Source: Planococcus maitriensis (lineage in GTDB: Bacteria > Bacillota > Bacilli > Bacillales_A > Planococcaceae). Taken from it: 64,000 bases of DNA. The stretch covers positions 124,001 through 188,000 of the forward strand of contig NZ_QLZQ01000004.1 of NCBI RefSeq assembly GCF_003289925.1, in the 5' to 3' direction. The stretch's first letter is position 1; each line of letters opens with the position of its first letter. The position numbers were made by a program, and so were the translations under genes. The notes under the pieces were generated by a model. The model was not told the DNA's origin. It saw only the letters and a list, made by a program, of their open reading frames with translations, and made no database searches. Positions 17,069 to 26,018 of this stretch are shown here, one piece after another.

Positions 17069-17154
17069 AATTGTGTCTTACACAGGGACGTCTCGCTTTA
17101 CAATTCCCTCTACATCAAGGTTCTTGTCCTCAGAATTGTGTGGTGCACAGGGAC
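17069..17154 (+). repeat. 86-bp paired dispersed element, copy 10
   Basis: Units start at 17069 and 17134. It is placed between the terminator 17002-17060 and the stop codon at 17156 (1-nt gap). Confidence 0.9.
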
Positions 17155-17155
17155 A

Positions 17156-18379
17156 TCATCTCCTCGGAATATACGCATACGCTTGATCGTCTTCCGTCAC
17201 TTCAACCAGCACTTCAGACGGAACCTCCTGCTCTTTAGCCTCTAGCTCATCAATCTTCACAGGCGCCAGTTCTTTCAGGCTCTCCAGATTGCGGTACTTC
17301 AATGCTTTCAGGCCGAAATTGATCTTCACTTTATAGTTTTCTTCAATGCTTTTCACTTTCTCTTCGATGCTTTGGATCAGGGAATGGTTCTCCGCCACGA
17401 TCTCTGCCAAGGTCTGCGATTTCGCGTCGGCTTCCTCGTAGTTCCGGATGGTCCGCAAATACGGCTCATAGCATTCCTGGATGAATTGCACATTCAATAG
17501 CACGAGTTCCTGTTTGGCGTTGAAGCGCCCGATGAGTTGCTCGTACTCTTTTTTCACGGGGGCTTCCCCCCATTTCCGCAGCGTTTCGTGCTCCTTCAAG
17601 TTTTCGACGCTCGCAACGATCGCTTTCAAGTCTTTCGTCAGCACTTTCAAGTCCTGCAGCGTCGCCGTGTAAAAGCCTTCGATTTCCGCGTCTTCCACGC
17701 CGCCGAGTGTGATGCCGTTTCGCCGGAAGCGTTCGATGACTTCCTTGAAATAGCCGAAGCGCGCGTCGATCCTGCCGGCGAAATCGTGTTCCCGGTGCTG
17801 GATCAATGTCTCGAGTTTCTTCTCCATGCTCTTCAAGGAACTTTGGATTTCCATCAGTTGCTGCTGGCCGACCACGGTCGTCAATAGGCTCATGCTCGCA
17901 TGGGCCACGAGCCCAGGGTTTACCCGCTTCACCAACACCGCCTGCTCGTATATCCCTTTCACGCCTTCTTTTTTCACCGCCGGCACATATCCCTTGCCGT
18001 TGACCCGCTCGATCAAGGTCATGCTCTTATCCTTCAAGCCCTTTACCACTTCCGGGCTGAATTCCACACGGAACGTCCGGCTTTGCCGGAAAATTACCGC
18101 TCCGTCTTTCAGCGTCTCAGCGATAACAGGAATCATATTCGCCGGAATCTCGATCCGGTTGTAGCCGCTCTTGACGAGTTCCGCATCCTCCACTTCCGTC
18201 ACGACCGGATTCAACTGGCTGTCGTCGTCTTCCGGCTCCTCCACTTCAAGCTCTTCCGCCGCGCTTTCACGGGGTGTTTCTTCTATAGGTACAGACGCGC
18301 CTCTATTCTTTCTGAAATAAATGAAGACGCCAATTAACAGCACTATGATTGCCGCAATCAAGAGATAAATATATTCCAT
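17156..18379 (-). CDS. Membrane-anchored coiled-coil protein of unknown function
   Basis: This 407-aa protein has one N-terminal transmembrane helix (YIYLLIAAIIVLLIGVFIYF) followed by KNRG, so the rest is probably cytoplasmic. An acidic linker (EELEVEEPEDDD) follows, then a mostly helical region with predicted coiled coils (QLMEIQSSLKSMEKKLETL; LAEIVAENHSLIQSIEEKVK). No enzymatic motif is seen. A decayed 3' fragment of a paralogue is present at 27670-27886. The start ATG at 18379 follows GAGGGATAGTGA. I do not recognise the family. Confidence 0.78.
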   Translation of the reverse strand: MEYIYLLIAAIIVLLIGVFIYFRKNRGASVPIEETPRESAAEELEVEEPEDDDSQLNPVVTEVEDAELVKSGYNRIEIPANMIPVIAETLKDGAVIFRQSRTFRVEFSPEVVKGLKDKSMTLIERVNGKGYVPAVKKEGVKGIYEQAVLVKRVNPGLVAHASMSLLTTVVGQQQLMEIQSSLKSMEKKLETLIQHREHDFAGRIDARFGYFKEVIERFRRNGITLGGVEDAEIEGFYTATLQDLKVLTKDLKAIVASVENLKEHETLRKWGEAPVKKEYEQLIGRFNAKQELVLLNVQFIQECYEPYLRTIRNYEEADAKSQTLAEIVAENHSLIQSIEEKVKSIEENYKVKINFGLKALKYRNLESLKELAPVKIDELEAKEQEVPSEVLVEVTEDDQAYAYIPRR

Positions 18380-18539
18380 TCACTATCCCTCATTTCTTTG
18401 GTATTTATCATTTTACTAAAGAACTTGCCACAAAACATAGAAAGAAGCTTTCCGCCTGGCTGAACCTGTTAGCTGAGCGCGATAACATTAAAGCAATCCA
18501 CGGCAATCCCTTCTTTCTGCCTTGACCTGAAAAGCAATT

Positions 18540-18567
18540 TTGATAGTAGGAGTTTATTTGATATGAT
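18540..18567 (+). promoter_or_regulatory. Sigma-A-type promoter of the symporter gene
   Basis: TTGATA (18540-18545), a 16-bp spacer and TATGAT (18562-18567), 33 bp before the start codon. Confidence 0.55.
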
Positions 18568-18599
18568 TAAATAGATTATTCTGAAAAAGGAGGAATTAA

Positions 18600-20030
18600 A
18601 TGGGATTAACATTTTGGACGTGGACCGTGATGATTGTGGCTTGCCTGTTCTTTATCGCCATGTCATTAAGATTCAGCAAACAGGCAGGCCTCAGTTTCGC
18701 TCATTATGCGATCGCCGGTGGCACCTTGCCGTTCTTCCTGATTTTGTTTACCGACATCGCGACGATCATGGGCGTCGGGAATTTCATCGGACATTCCGCC
18801 GAAGGCTATAAGATCGGCTTTGCCAATATTCCGTTCGTCATCGGCGAGCAAGGCGCCAAGGTGCTGTTTGCGCTCGTTTTTGCAGGTTTCGCTGCCCGTT
18901 TCACGTATCACACATTGGCGGAACTGATGCACGACCTCATTTTACGGGACCGCTTCTCAAGGGTCTTGATAGCCATTCTGACCTCCGCCATCATGCTTGC
19001 CTGGGTGAGCGGTCAGGCGATGGGGCTCGGTGCATTGTTCGCTACGTTTACGGGTGCCGATCCTCTCATGATGATCATCCTGTTTTCATTCGTATTTATT
19101 CTTTACACGACGATCGGCGGAATCTATTCAGTCGTTTGGACAGATTTCATCCAAGGGATCGTGCTCGTCGGTTTGGCCATCTGGTTTTACTTCCAGGTGT
19201 TCAGCGAAATCGATTTCAGCCTGGCCACCTTGCAGACGGGGCTTACGGATGTGGGGGCTGCAGGGCTGATGGAATTCAATTTGTCCATTATGGAAGTGCT
19301 GACGCTTTTCGTGACGGGCACATTCGGCGTACTCGCTGCCCAGATGTACTGGCAGCGCTGCTTTGCGGCCCGCAGTCCCAGAATGGCAAGCCGGGCGATG
19401 CTGTACAGCGGCATCCTGGCCATCATCTTCACGATCCTGGCGACCATCGGCGGGATGGTCGTCAAAATGAAAAACCCGGACCTCGATCCGAACAACGCGA
19501 TTTCCTGGCTCATTCTTGAAGAGATGACGATGGTCGCAGCGCTCGCATTTTTCACGCTCATTTTCATGGCGGCCATTTCGAGCGCCTCTTCCTTACTCCA
19601 TTCCGCTTCGGTCGTCATCGTCAACGATTTGATCATCCCGAATATGGAAAAGAAATCGGATGCTTATTATGTCAAGTTAACGCGTTATTTCGTAGCGCTC
19701 GTCGGCATTTTCTCCATCGCTGCAGCGCTACTGTCGGATTCGATCATCGGCCTGTTCTCCCTCGCCTACTCGATGACAGGCGGCGGGGTGATCCCGGTAT
19801 TGATCGTCGGGTTGCTTTGGAAAGAAAAGCGCAGCTCCCCGTTTGTAATGGGGACAAACAATAGCCGCGTATCAGTGTGGGGCGGCCGCATCGGCATCAT
19901 TTCCGGCGCTGTCGTATCGTTACTGTTCGGTATTTTATGGGGAGTGCTCGCGTCGGCTATCCTGACGGTTGTCGTCTCGCTGATCTTGCCGAATGCTCCC
20001 CGTGCGGAGCTCACTGCCGAATCCAATTAA
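18600..20030 (+). CDS. Sodium:solute symporter (SSS) family protein
   Basis: This 476-aa protein has about thirteen hydrophobic helices. SSS features include FTDIATIMGVGNFIGHSAEGY in the first re-entrant region, TTIGGIYSVVWTDFIQGIVL (the SSS signature region) and AISSASSLLHSASVVIVND near helix 8, where the sodium-site serines lie. The substrate cannot be read from the sequence; relatives carry proline, pantothenate or other organic solutes. AAGGAGG lies 7 nt before the ATG. Monocistronic, with a terminator at 20035-20070. Confidence 0.9.
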   Translation: MGLTFWTWTVMIVACLFFIAMSLRFSKQAGLSFAHYAIAGGTLPFFLILFTDIATIMGVGNFIGHSAEGYKIGFANIPFVIGEQGAKVLFALVFAGFAARFTYHTLAELMHDLILRDRFSRVLIAILTSAIMLAWVSGQAMGLGALFATFTGADPLMMIILFSFVFILYTTIGGIYSVVWTDFIQGIVLVGLAIWFYFQVFSEIDFSLATLQTGLTDVGAAGLMEFNLSIMEVLTLFVTGTFGVLAAQMYWQRCFAARSPRMASRAMLYSGILAIIFTILATIGGMVVKMKNPDLDPNNAISWLILEEMTMVAALAFFTLIFMAAISSASSLLHSASVVIVNDLIIPNMEKKSDAYYVKLTRYFVALVGIFSIAAALLSDSIIGLFSLAYSMTGGGVIPVLIVGLLWKEKRSSPFVMGTNNSRVSVWGGRIGIISGAVVSLLFGILWGVLASAILTVVVSLILPNAPRAELTAESN

Positions 20031-20034
20031 ACAA

Positions 20035-20070
20035 CAAACGCCGCTCCTCCAATTCGGGGAGCGGCGTTTG
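20035..20070 (+). terminator. Terminator of the symporter gene
   Basis: CAAACGCCGCTCC/GGAGCGGCGTTTG stem. Confidence 0.82.
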
Positions 20071-20120
20071 AATTTGCTTTCTTGAGGACGGCATCAGGAA
20101 TGATACATCCACTTCTTCAT

Positions 20121-20172
20121 AAAAAGAACATTCAACTCCAAGAAATTGCATCTCGGTGTTGGATGTTCTTTT
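20121..20172 (-). terminator. Terminator of the 20236-20691 gene
   Basis: The minus-strand stem AAAAGAACATCCAAC pairs with GTTGAATGTTCTTTTT (one G-U wobble), with the T-run on the 3' side. Confidence 0.7.
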
Positions 20173-20235
20173 GCATACTAATGAATCAAGGTGAAAAATA
20201 ATCAGGCCGTTTCCCCCCATGATTATCTTGTTGCT

Positions 20236-20691
20236 TCATTTATGGACAGCCGTAATCTCTCCCATCAACCGAACCCACTCTTCCCGCTTGAAATCATACA
20301 ACTCCAGCTCCGTCTTTCTCAGAACCATATGGAGGCTGTCGAATTTCTCGTCCGACCGGAAGCGCCACCAGCTTTTCGCAGTCGATGTTTTGGCACCCGG
20401 CTCAAAGTACGTCAAGGTCATCTCCGGGTCGATGATGTCGTCCAACTGGTCGATGTCCAAAAGGCCGTGCGGGAAGTCGATATACAAGCCGAGCGCCGAC
20501 TTATGGGGCGTGATGGAACCGATTTTATACGCCGATTGCGCGTCTCGCTTCTCAATCTCGTCACTCCACGGAACCGGCTTATCGCTTAAAATCAATAGCC
20601 GGCCGTCCTCACTCGTTTCAACCCGGCAATTCGGCAGCCTGTTAAAGACATCTGTCATCTCGCTCATTTTCTGTTCGACCATTCTGTTCAT
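20236..20691 (-). CDS. Hypothetical protein
   Basis: This soluble protein of about 151 aa has no signal peptide or membrane segment. It is rich in charged residues, with a central segment SWWRFRSDEKFDSLHMVLRK. The ATG at 20691 was preferred to the GTG at 20703 because AAAGGGTGG lies 8-11 nt upstream of the ATG. The family is not recognised. It has its own terminator and is divergent from the antiporter gene. Confidence 0.7.
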   Translation of the reverse strand: MNRMVEQKMSEMTDVFNRLPNCRVETSEDGRLLILSDKPVPWSDEIEKRDAQSAYKIGSITPHKSALGLYIDFPHGLLDIDQLDDIIDPEMTLTYFEPGAKTSTAKSWWRFRSDEKFDSLHMVLRKTELELYDFKREEWVRLMGEITAVHK

Positions 20692-21009
20692 TTCGCTATC
20701 CACCCTTTCAACTCATCCAACATTTATGAATGCTGCCCTTGCTCCTAACCAAGGCTACATCGTTCATTTTCTGGTTCACTATCTATTATTCTATCACGCA
20801 CTCCTCTTTCCCCCGTGTTTAAGTTTTATTTCTCCTGAAAGGGCTCAAGCCTCCAGCCATTTCTATCAATAGAATAGAATGAATTTATTCCTTTATTTCT
20901 AATATTATTCCGCTCAATATGGACGGGTTTTCAAATCGTTTAAAGGGTATGATCATAGAAAGGAGTAAGCAATCTTTCTTAAAGTAAACATAAAGGACGT
21001 GATCACCGG
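20692..21009. other. Intergenic region
   Basis: This is an AT-rich divergent gap of about 318 bp. It contains an isolated AAAGGAG at about 20959 not followed by a start codon, and otherwise only likely promoter sequence for the two flanking genes. No repeat or RNA gene is seen. Confidence 0.4.
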
Positions 21010-21966
21010 ATGACTTACGTTTTATTGCTGGTCGGATTCGCCTTGTTGATCAAAGGCGCCGACTTTTTCGTAGAAGGAGCGTCAAAAATAGCGCAAAGTC
21101 TGAGGGTTTCGCCGTTATTGATCGGCTTGACCGTTGTCGCGTTCGGCACGAGCGCCCCGGAAGCGTCCGTCAGCTTTATCGCAGCCTTGGAAGGAAGCAG
21201 TGAAGTCGCGATCGGGAATGTCGTCGGCAGTAACATTTTCAATATCACGCTCATCCTAGGTGCCACCGCACTCGTTTTCCCATTGATGGTCCAAAGCGAT
21301 ACCATCCGCAAAGAAATCCCGTTCGCCTTGCTCAGTGCTGTGGCCTTGCTTGTGTTGATCAGCGACCGGCAACTCCAATCTTTGGACACCAATCTTATCA
21401 CCCGAACTGAAGGCATCGTTCTGTTGCTGTTCTTCGCGATCTTTCTCTATTATATCTTTGAAGTGGCACGGAAAGACCGCCGGAATAGCGAAGACACGCA
21501 CGCCGACGAAGCGAAAAAACACTGGATCAAGAATTCGCTGTTAACGGTTGGCGGGCTTGCCGGCATCATTTTCGGCGGCAGCCTCGTCGTCAATAACAGC
21601 ATCGAGATCGCCCTATCACTCGGGATGAGCGAGACCTTGGTCGGCTTGACGATCGTCGCGGTCGGCACATCCCTTCCCGAGTTGGTCACTTCCATAACGG
21701 CAGCGCTGAAAAAACAAGTCGACATTGCGTTAGGGAATATCATCGGCAGCAATATCTTCAACATCTTCTTTGTGCTGGGAACTTCAGCCACGATCCACCC
21801 GTTAACCGTCGATTCGAAGATCTTTACCGACATCTTCCTGATGATCGCCGTGACCATCCTGTTGATGGTTCTCTCACGGACCAAGTACACGGTTTCGAGG
21901 GTCGAAGGCGCGTTCCTCGCCGCCATCTACATCGTTTACCTGATATATATTATCTTGCGGAATTAA
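21010..21966 (+). CDS. Calcium/sodium antiporter (CaCA, YrbG-like)
   Basis: This 318-aa protein has ten hydrophobic helices arranged as two homologous halves. The CaCA alpha-repeat motifs are intact in each: VVAFGTSAPEASVS...GNVVGSNIFNITLIL and VVAVGTSLPELVTS...GNIIGSNIFNIFFVL. These form the ion-binding site of Na+/Ca2+ exchangers. AAAGGA lies about 12 nt before the ATG. It is monocistronic with a strong terminator. Confidence 0.93.
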   Translation: MTYVLLLVGFALLIKGADFFVEGASKIAQSLRVSPLLIGLTVVAFGTSAPEASVSFIAALEGSSEVAIGNVVGSNIFNITLILGATALVFPLMVQSDTIRKEIPFALLSAVALLVLISDRQLQSLDTNLITRTEGIVLLLFFAIFLYYIFEVARKDRRNSEDTHADEAKKHWIKNSLLTVGGLAGIIFGGSLVVNNSIEIALSLGMSETLVGLTIVAVGTSLPELVTSITAALKKQVDIALGNIIGSNIFNIFFVLGTSATIHPLTVDSKIFTDIFLMIAVTILLMVLSRTKYTVSRVEGAFLAAIYIVYLIYIILRN

Positions 21967-21984
21967 CCGCAATAGAAACACACA

Positions 21985-22030
21985 AGCCAAAAGAGCAGCC
22001 CCTGATTTCCAAGGGGCTGCTCTTTTGGCT
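21985..22030 (+). terminator. Terminator of the antiporter gene
   Basis: A perfect 19-bp stem: AGCCAAAAGAGCAGCCCCT and its complement, with a short loop. Confidence 0.9.
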
Positions 22031-22309
22031 GTGCCTCCCCTAAACCATTTACAGTGGCGAATAGAAAACCCCATCCCGAATAGTCCGTGCTTAAAATAAA
22101 GACCAGCACGTAGCGGTTCGGACCGTTTCTTTCATCGAGATGCCACTTTCTTGCTTGAAACCCCTCGATTAAGGATATAGTAGCTGTACAAGGTTATTTC
22201 GTCCGGTATCACGTGCTTTGAACTTTTCCTATCCCCGATTCTATCGCTTTACCCGATACGTTAATTCAAATCCATCAACAGGCGTGATACTCATTAGGAG
22301 GTCTCTATC
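22031..22309. other. 5' region of the monooxygenase gene
   Basis: This is a 279-bp gap without a gene. A possible promoter is TTGAAA (22155-22160) with TATAGT (22176-22181), but the 15-bp spacer is short. That would leave a leader of about 120 nt in which I see no recognised riboswitch. Confidence 0.35.
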
Positions 22310-23839
22310 ATGAACCCACAAATCTTAATCGTCGGAGCGGGCCCCACCGGCCTGGCGCTGGCCTATAGCCTGGCGCGACAAGGCGTGCCGTTCCGCATCA
22401 TCGACCGGAACGCAGGAACCGGCACCGCCTCGCGTGCGCTCGCCGTGCATGCGCGCATATTGGAACAATACGACCAGCTCGGCCTCGCCGAACGCAACAT
22501 CAAGCGCGGGCATCCGATTCTGTCGCTCGATGTCAGCGACGGCAAACAAGTCCGGGCCCACATAAAATTCCACGAACTCGGCAAAGGGCAGAGCCCGTTC
22601 CCGTTTATCCTGAGCTTGCCTCAAGACGAGCACGAAGAAATCCTCGTCGACGAATTAAGCAAGATCGGCGTCGAAGTGGAATGGAACACGTCCATGCTGT
22701 CGTTTGAAGACACCGGGCAAGGCGTGAAGACCGTGTTGCAGCAGCAAGGGCAGCCGGAAGAAACAGCGGAATTCGCCTATCTATGCGGATGCGACGGCGC
22801 CGGCAGCATGGTCCGGAAAGGGCTCGGATTCGACTTTCCGGGCGGCACGTACAAGCAATTGTTCTTCGTCGCCGATATCGAAACCGAAAAGCCGGTCGAC
22901 GATATGGAAAAGATGGACATGTACATGGACGAAGACGGCTTCATGCTCTATATGTCCGTCCGCAATGCCCAGACGAAACGGATCCTCGGCATCGTGCCCG
23001 AGGAATTCTACGAACGCAGCGATGTCACCTACGAGGAGATCAACGATTATATCGTCAATAAAATCCGGGTCAGCGCCGCAAAAGTCAATTGGTTCTCGAC
23101 CTACCGCGTGCATAACCGCGTCAGCGAGCGATTCCAAAAAGGGCGCATCTTCATCCTGGGCGACGCTGGCCATCTGCACAGCCCGACCGGCGGCCAAGGC
23201 ATGAACACCGGCATCGGGGACGCCATCAACCTCGGCTGGAAACTCGCAGCGGTGGTCCAAGGGAAAGCCGCTCCTAGAATACTGAGCACCTACGAACAAG
23301 AACGCATCGCCTTTGCGCGCCGTCTGATTGCGACGACCGACAAAGCATTCCAGACGATCGTCAATCAAAAACTGCCCGGGACTTTATTGCGGGAGTATGC
23401 CGTCCCTTACGTCTTGCCGTCCGTCTTCAAGTTTTCGTTCCCGTCAAAAAACGCATTCAAGATCCTGTCCCAAATCCATATCAATTACCGCAGCAGCCTG
23501 TTGAGCAAAGGCAAAGCCGGCAAAATCTACGCCGGCATGCGCTTGCCGTGGATCGAAACCGCAAACGGCGATAACTTCGCGCCGCTACGCTCCGTCGATT
23601 GGCAAATCCATATCTACGGCAAAGCGACTCCTGAGCTCATCGATTTTGCCCGCTCGAAGTCGCTTGAGGTCCATGAGTTTCCTTGGGAAGCTAAAATGAA
23701 AGACGCAGGATTCAAACAAGACGCGCTCTACTTGATCCGGCCTGATGGCCACGTGGCGCTTGCGACTGACAAGCAATGGCTACGTGTGCTGAACATGTAT
23801 TTGGAGGCCTTTGGGATTGTGGCTTTTGGAGCGGAGTGA
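22310..23839 (+). CDS. FAD-dependent monooxygenase (aromatic hydroxylase type)
   Basis: This 509-aa protein has a Rossmann FAD motif at the N-terminus (LIVGAGPTGLALAYSLARQG, then IIDRN). It also has the DG motif (CGCDGAGSMVRKGL, near residue 165) and the GD motif (GDAGHLHSPTGGQGMNTGIG, near residue 283), which define the PheA/TfdB-MhpA class of flavin monooxygenases. These insert one oxygen into aromatic or polyketide-like substrates with NAD(P)H. The substrate is unknown. AGGAGG lies 8 nt before the ATG. A decayed copy of the last 125 codons lies at 27200-27575. Confidence 0.9.
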   Translation: MNPQILIVGAGPTGLALAYSLARQGVPFRIIDRNAGTGTASRALAVHARILEQYDQLGLAERNIKRGHPILSLDVSDGKQVRAHIKFHELGKGQSPFPFILSLPQDEHEEILVDELSKIGVEVEWNTSMLSFEDTGQGVKTVLQQQGQPEETAEFAYLCGCDGAGSMVRKGLGFDFPGGTYKQLFFVADIETEKPVDDMEKMDMYMDEDGFMLYMSVRNAQTKRILGIVPEEFYERSDVTYEEINDYIVNKIRVSAAKVNWFSTYRVHNRVSERFQKGRIFILGDAGHLHSPTGGQGMNTGIGDAINLGWKLAAVVQGKAAPRILSTYEQERIAFARRLIATTDKAFQTIVNQKLPGTLLREYAVPYVLPSVFKFSFPSKNAFKILSQIHINYRSSLLSKGKAGKIYAGMRLPWIETANGDNFAPLRSVDWQIHIYGKATPELIDFARSKSLEVHEFPWEAKMKDAGFKQDALYLIRPDGHVALATDKQWLRVLNMYLEAFGIVAFGAE

Positions 23840-23845
23840 AATAGT

Positions 23846-23898
23846 AAAAGAGGCTAGAAGAATGAATCCGTCGTAGGATCATTTCTCTAGCCTCTTTT
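23846..23898. terminator. Terminator downstream of the monooxygenase
   Basis: AAAAGAGGCTAGA pairs with CTAGCCTCTTTT, with an extended inner AATGA/TCATT stem and terminal T residues. It may also serve the convergent minus-strand gene. Confidence 0.82.
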
Positions 23899-24019
23899 TA
23901 CTTTATGCGGATGAATAAGAAAAGCTACATTATAAATATTGATGCAGCAGGTGTGATATTGCTAATTTCTACGCATGCTTTTGCTCACTTCGAATTGTTT
24001 ACAGCACAATGTCAAAGTA

Positions 24020-24493
24020 TTACTTTGTGGAAGCTTCCTCAGTATTCCAATCAACGTTTGTCTCTTTCCACAATTTAAATTTCTCTAAGTCTTCAGCAAG
24101 CTGCTTAATCGCAAATGCAATAACCGCTGCGTCATCAATATAGCCAGCGCCCACAATAAAATCGGGTATTAAATCTACAGGAGACACAAAGTAAATGATT
24201 GCAGAGATGATCATGATAATCGACTTTTTAGGTATTTCTTTATACGTCCCTTTATACCAAGCTTGAAGAACTTCAAGTAATAATTGGAGTTTTTCTATTA
24301 TCTCGTCCAAAGCATCCTTATTAGTTTCTGCTTTTTGAGTAGCTTCGTTAAATAAGTCTTTCACTTTTTCTTTATCATTAAAATATTCACGAGCTTTAGA
24401 TTCATATTTTTTATATCCCTCTTTGTATTTCTCCCTGTTCTCATTAGCTATCTTAAAGAAGTTAAAATTCTTTTTCTTACCCTCTTCATACAT
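24020..24493 (-). CDS. YkvA family (DUF1232) protein
   Basis: This 157-aa protein ends with the DUF1232 motif YFVSPVDLIPDFIVGAGYID and DDAAVI (residues about 105-130). That motif forms a short membrane-associated hairpin in YkvA-type proteins. The N-terminal 90 residues are lysine/glutamate rich and helical. The function of the family is not established. AAGGGG lies before the ATG. Base composition is lower in GC than its left neighbours. Confidence 0.82.
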   Translation of the reverse strand: MYEEGKKKNFNFFKIANENREKYKEGYKKYESKAREYFNDKEKVKDLFNEATQKAETNKDALDEIIEKLQLLLEVLQAWYKGTYKEIPKKSIIMIISAIIYFVSPVDLIPDFIVGAGYIDDAAVIAFAIKQLAEDLEKFKLWKETNVDWNTEEASTK

Positions 24494-24795
24494 TTGAACA
24501 TCCCCTTATTATTTGAATTCCTTCATATTATACTTGCATTAAATATCCCACTTAATTTAATGAATGCATTAATATTTTGGATAAAATTAGCAGTTGCCTG
24601 TTGGTGCACAGTTCATTTGGAGAGACTTAATAAGCTATATACTAAAGCGGCGATACTCTTTTTGAGATTAAACGTCGGTGATATGACATTGAGTAAATCT
24701 CAAGTAGTTTAGTATGGTTCTTCAATAATCTTGCAATTTGAAATCATTAATCTATAATTAAGCTTTTATGTTCACCATAGAATAGGAGTGTTGAA
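24494..24795. other. Divergent intergenic region
   Basis: This 302-bp AT-rich gap contains promoter-like sequence only. A TATAAT on the minus strand lies about 30 nt upstream of the YkvA start. No repeat, RNA or short gene with a ribosome binding site was found. Confidence 0.4.
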
Positions 24796-25248
24796 ATGAA
24801 AACAGAACAGTTAGTAAAAATGGAAACGCGCGGGACTTGGGAAGGGAATTTAAAAACGTCTATTTATGCTAGGGAATTTGAACCTTTTGTTATCGATGAA
24901 CCGAAACACCTCGGAAGTACTGATGAAGGGCCGAATCCACTTGAATACTTATTAGGCGGATTGACTGGCTGCACATCCGTCATGATCGGCTTGATTGCGA
25001 AGGAGCAGAATTTTTCCTATGATGGCATCGAGTTCAAAAACAGCGGCACCATCGACGCACGCGGCATGAGAGGCGTGGAAGGCGTCTCTACTCATTTTCA
25101 AACTGTCAGTTTTGAAGCGATTTTTTCAACAGATGAAAGCGAGGATCGCCTGGAGGAATTGAAAAAAGAAGTGGAAAGAAGATGCCCTATCTACAATATG
25201 ATTGTGGATGCTGGGGTTGCGATTGAATCTAAGTGGCATAAAAAATAA
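24796..25248 (+). CDS. OsmC family protein
   Basis: This 150-aa protein has the two OsmC redox-site regions: GPNPLEYLLGGLTGCTSVM with the first cysteine near residue 59, and VERRCPIYNMI with the second near residue 132. Family members reduce organic hydroperoxides or act as thiol-dependent detoxifiers. AGGAG lies 7-8 nt before the ATG. Followed by two hairpins. Confidence 0.9.
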   Translation: MKTEQLVKMETRGTWEGNLKTSIYAREFEPFVIDEPKHLGSTDEGPNPLEYLLGGLTGCTSVMIGLIAKEQNFSYDGIEFKNSGTIDARGMRGVEGVSTHFQTVSFEAIFSTDESEDRLEELKKEVERRCPIYNMIVDAGVAIESKWHKK

Positions 25249-25270
25249 TATTATTAGCTATCTTTACGAA

Positions 25271-25326
25271 TAAACTGAACCCTAAATTGCGGCAATTCTT
25301 GTGTCTACCATTTGGGGTTCAGTTTA
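25271..25326 (+). terminator. Terminator of the osmC-like gene
   Basis: AAACTGAACCCTAAA/TTTGGGGTTCAGTTT stem with a large loop. Confidence 0.72.
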
Positions 25327-25363
25327 CATACGAATCATGAGGATTTTTTCGATTCCACTACAA

Positions 25364-25408
25364 AAGCCGTATCCATTAACCATTGAGGTTTCTGGATACG
25401 GCTTATTT
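25364..25408 (-). terminator. Terminator, probably of the 25470-25796 gene
   Basis: AAAGCCGTATCC/GGATACGGCTT stem extended by AACC/GGTT. A-rich flanks give a T-run on either strand. Between it and the stop codon at 25470 lies GATTTCGACACAGGGCGA, which may be a degraded unit of the dispersed element. Confidence 0.7.
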
Positions 25409-25469
25409 TGCATACAGTTGCAGCTCACACCCTGAATCGATTTCGACACAGGGCGATAATTTATGTGAA

Positions 25470-25796
25470 TCAAGCATTTAATTTAAAGCGTTTTGCCTTG
25501 CCATACATACTTTTTCTGGCTGATAGGTCCTTCAAGTCGGCAATAATCACCTTCGGGCTTGAAGGGCCCAGTATGGTCGATATATAACTAACTTTAAATG
25601 TATAAGTAGCTTTTAACCGGAAGTTTCGATATTCAGGCGAGCCTTCCGTAGTCGTCCAGTAAAAAACATTGCCATCTGTATCTATTAAAGAGACGACCCG
25701 ATGTTCGTCGTTTGTAAAGCATGACAAAAACTCAAGATCCCTCGTATATTCCATTCCTTTTTCGAATCCGTTCACTTCTTTGATCGCTAGCACCAT
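25470..25796 (-). CDS. Hypothetical protein
   Basis: This 108-aa protein begins MVLAIKEVNGFEKGMEYTRD. It is soluble and probably beta-rich (VVSLIDTDGNVFYWTT, FRLKATYTFKVSYI). The pattern resembles short OB-like or nucleic-acid-binding domains, but I cannot assign a family. The ATG at 25796 was chosen because GAGGTGG lies 6 nt upstream; the earlier ATG at 25811 has no such site. Confidence 0.6.
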   Translation of the reverse strand: MVLAIKEVNGFEKGMEYTRDLEFLSCFTNDEHRVVSLIDTDGNVFYWTTTEGSPEYRNFRLKATYTFKVSYISTILGPSSPKVIIADLKDLSARKSMYGKAKRFKLNA

Positions 25797-26018
25797 CGAA
25801 ATCCACCTCATCCCATAGTGATATGCTTTTAATATACCAGAACAAACGTTTGATTACTAGTAAAAAGCTCAAAAAAATAGAATATTTAGTTAAAAAATGA
25901 TAAAAGAATAAATTAAAGTAGTTCACACCCTTTATTGCACTTCAAAACAAGCTCTTGCGTGAGCCACAGGAAAAGCGCATACTTAAGAGTCGAAAAAATG
26001 ATTAGGAGTACGATACAT

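Noticed and set aside
295-17154. CRISPR-like array of short repeats
   Set aside because: The units occur only in pairs with a fixed 65-bp offset at scattered intergenic sites and the spacers are themselves conserved; no cas genes are present.
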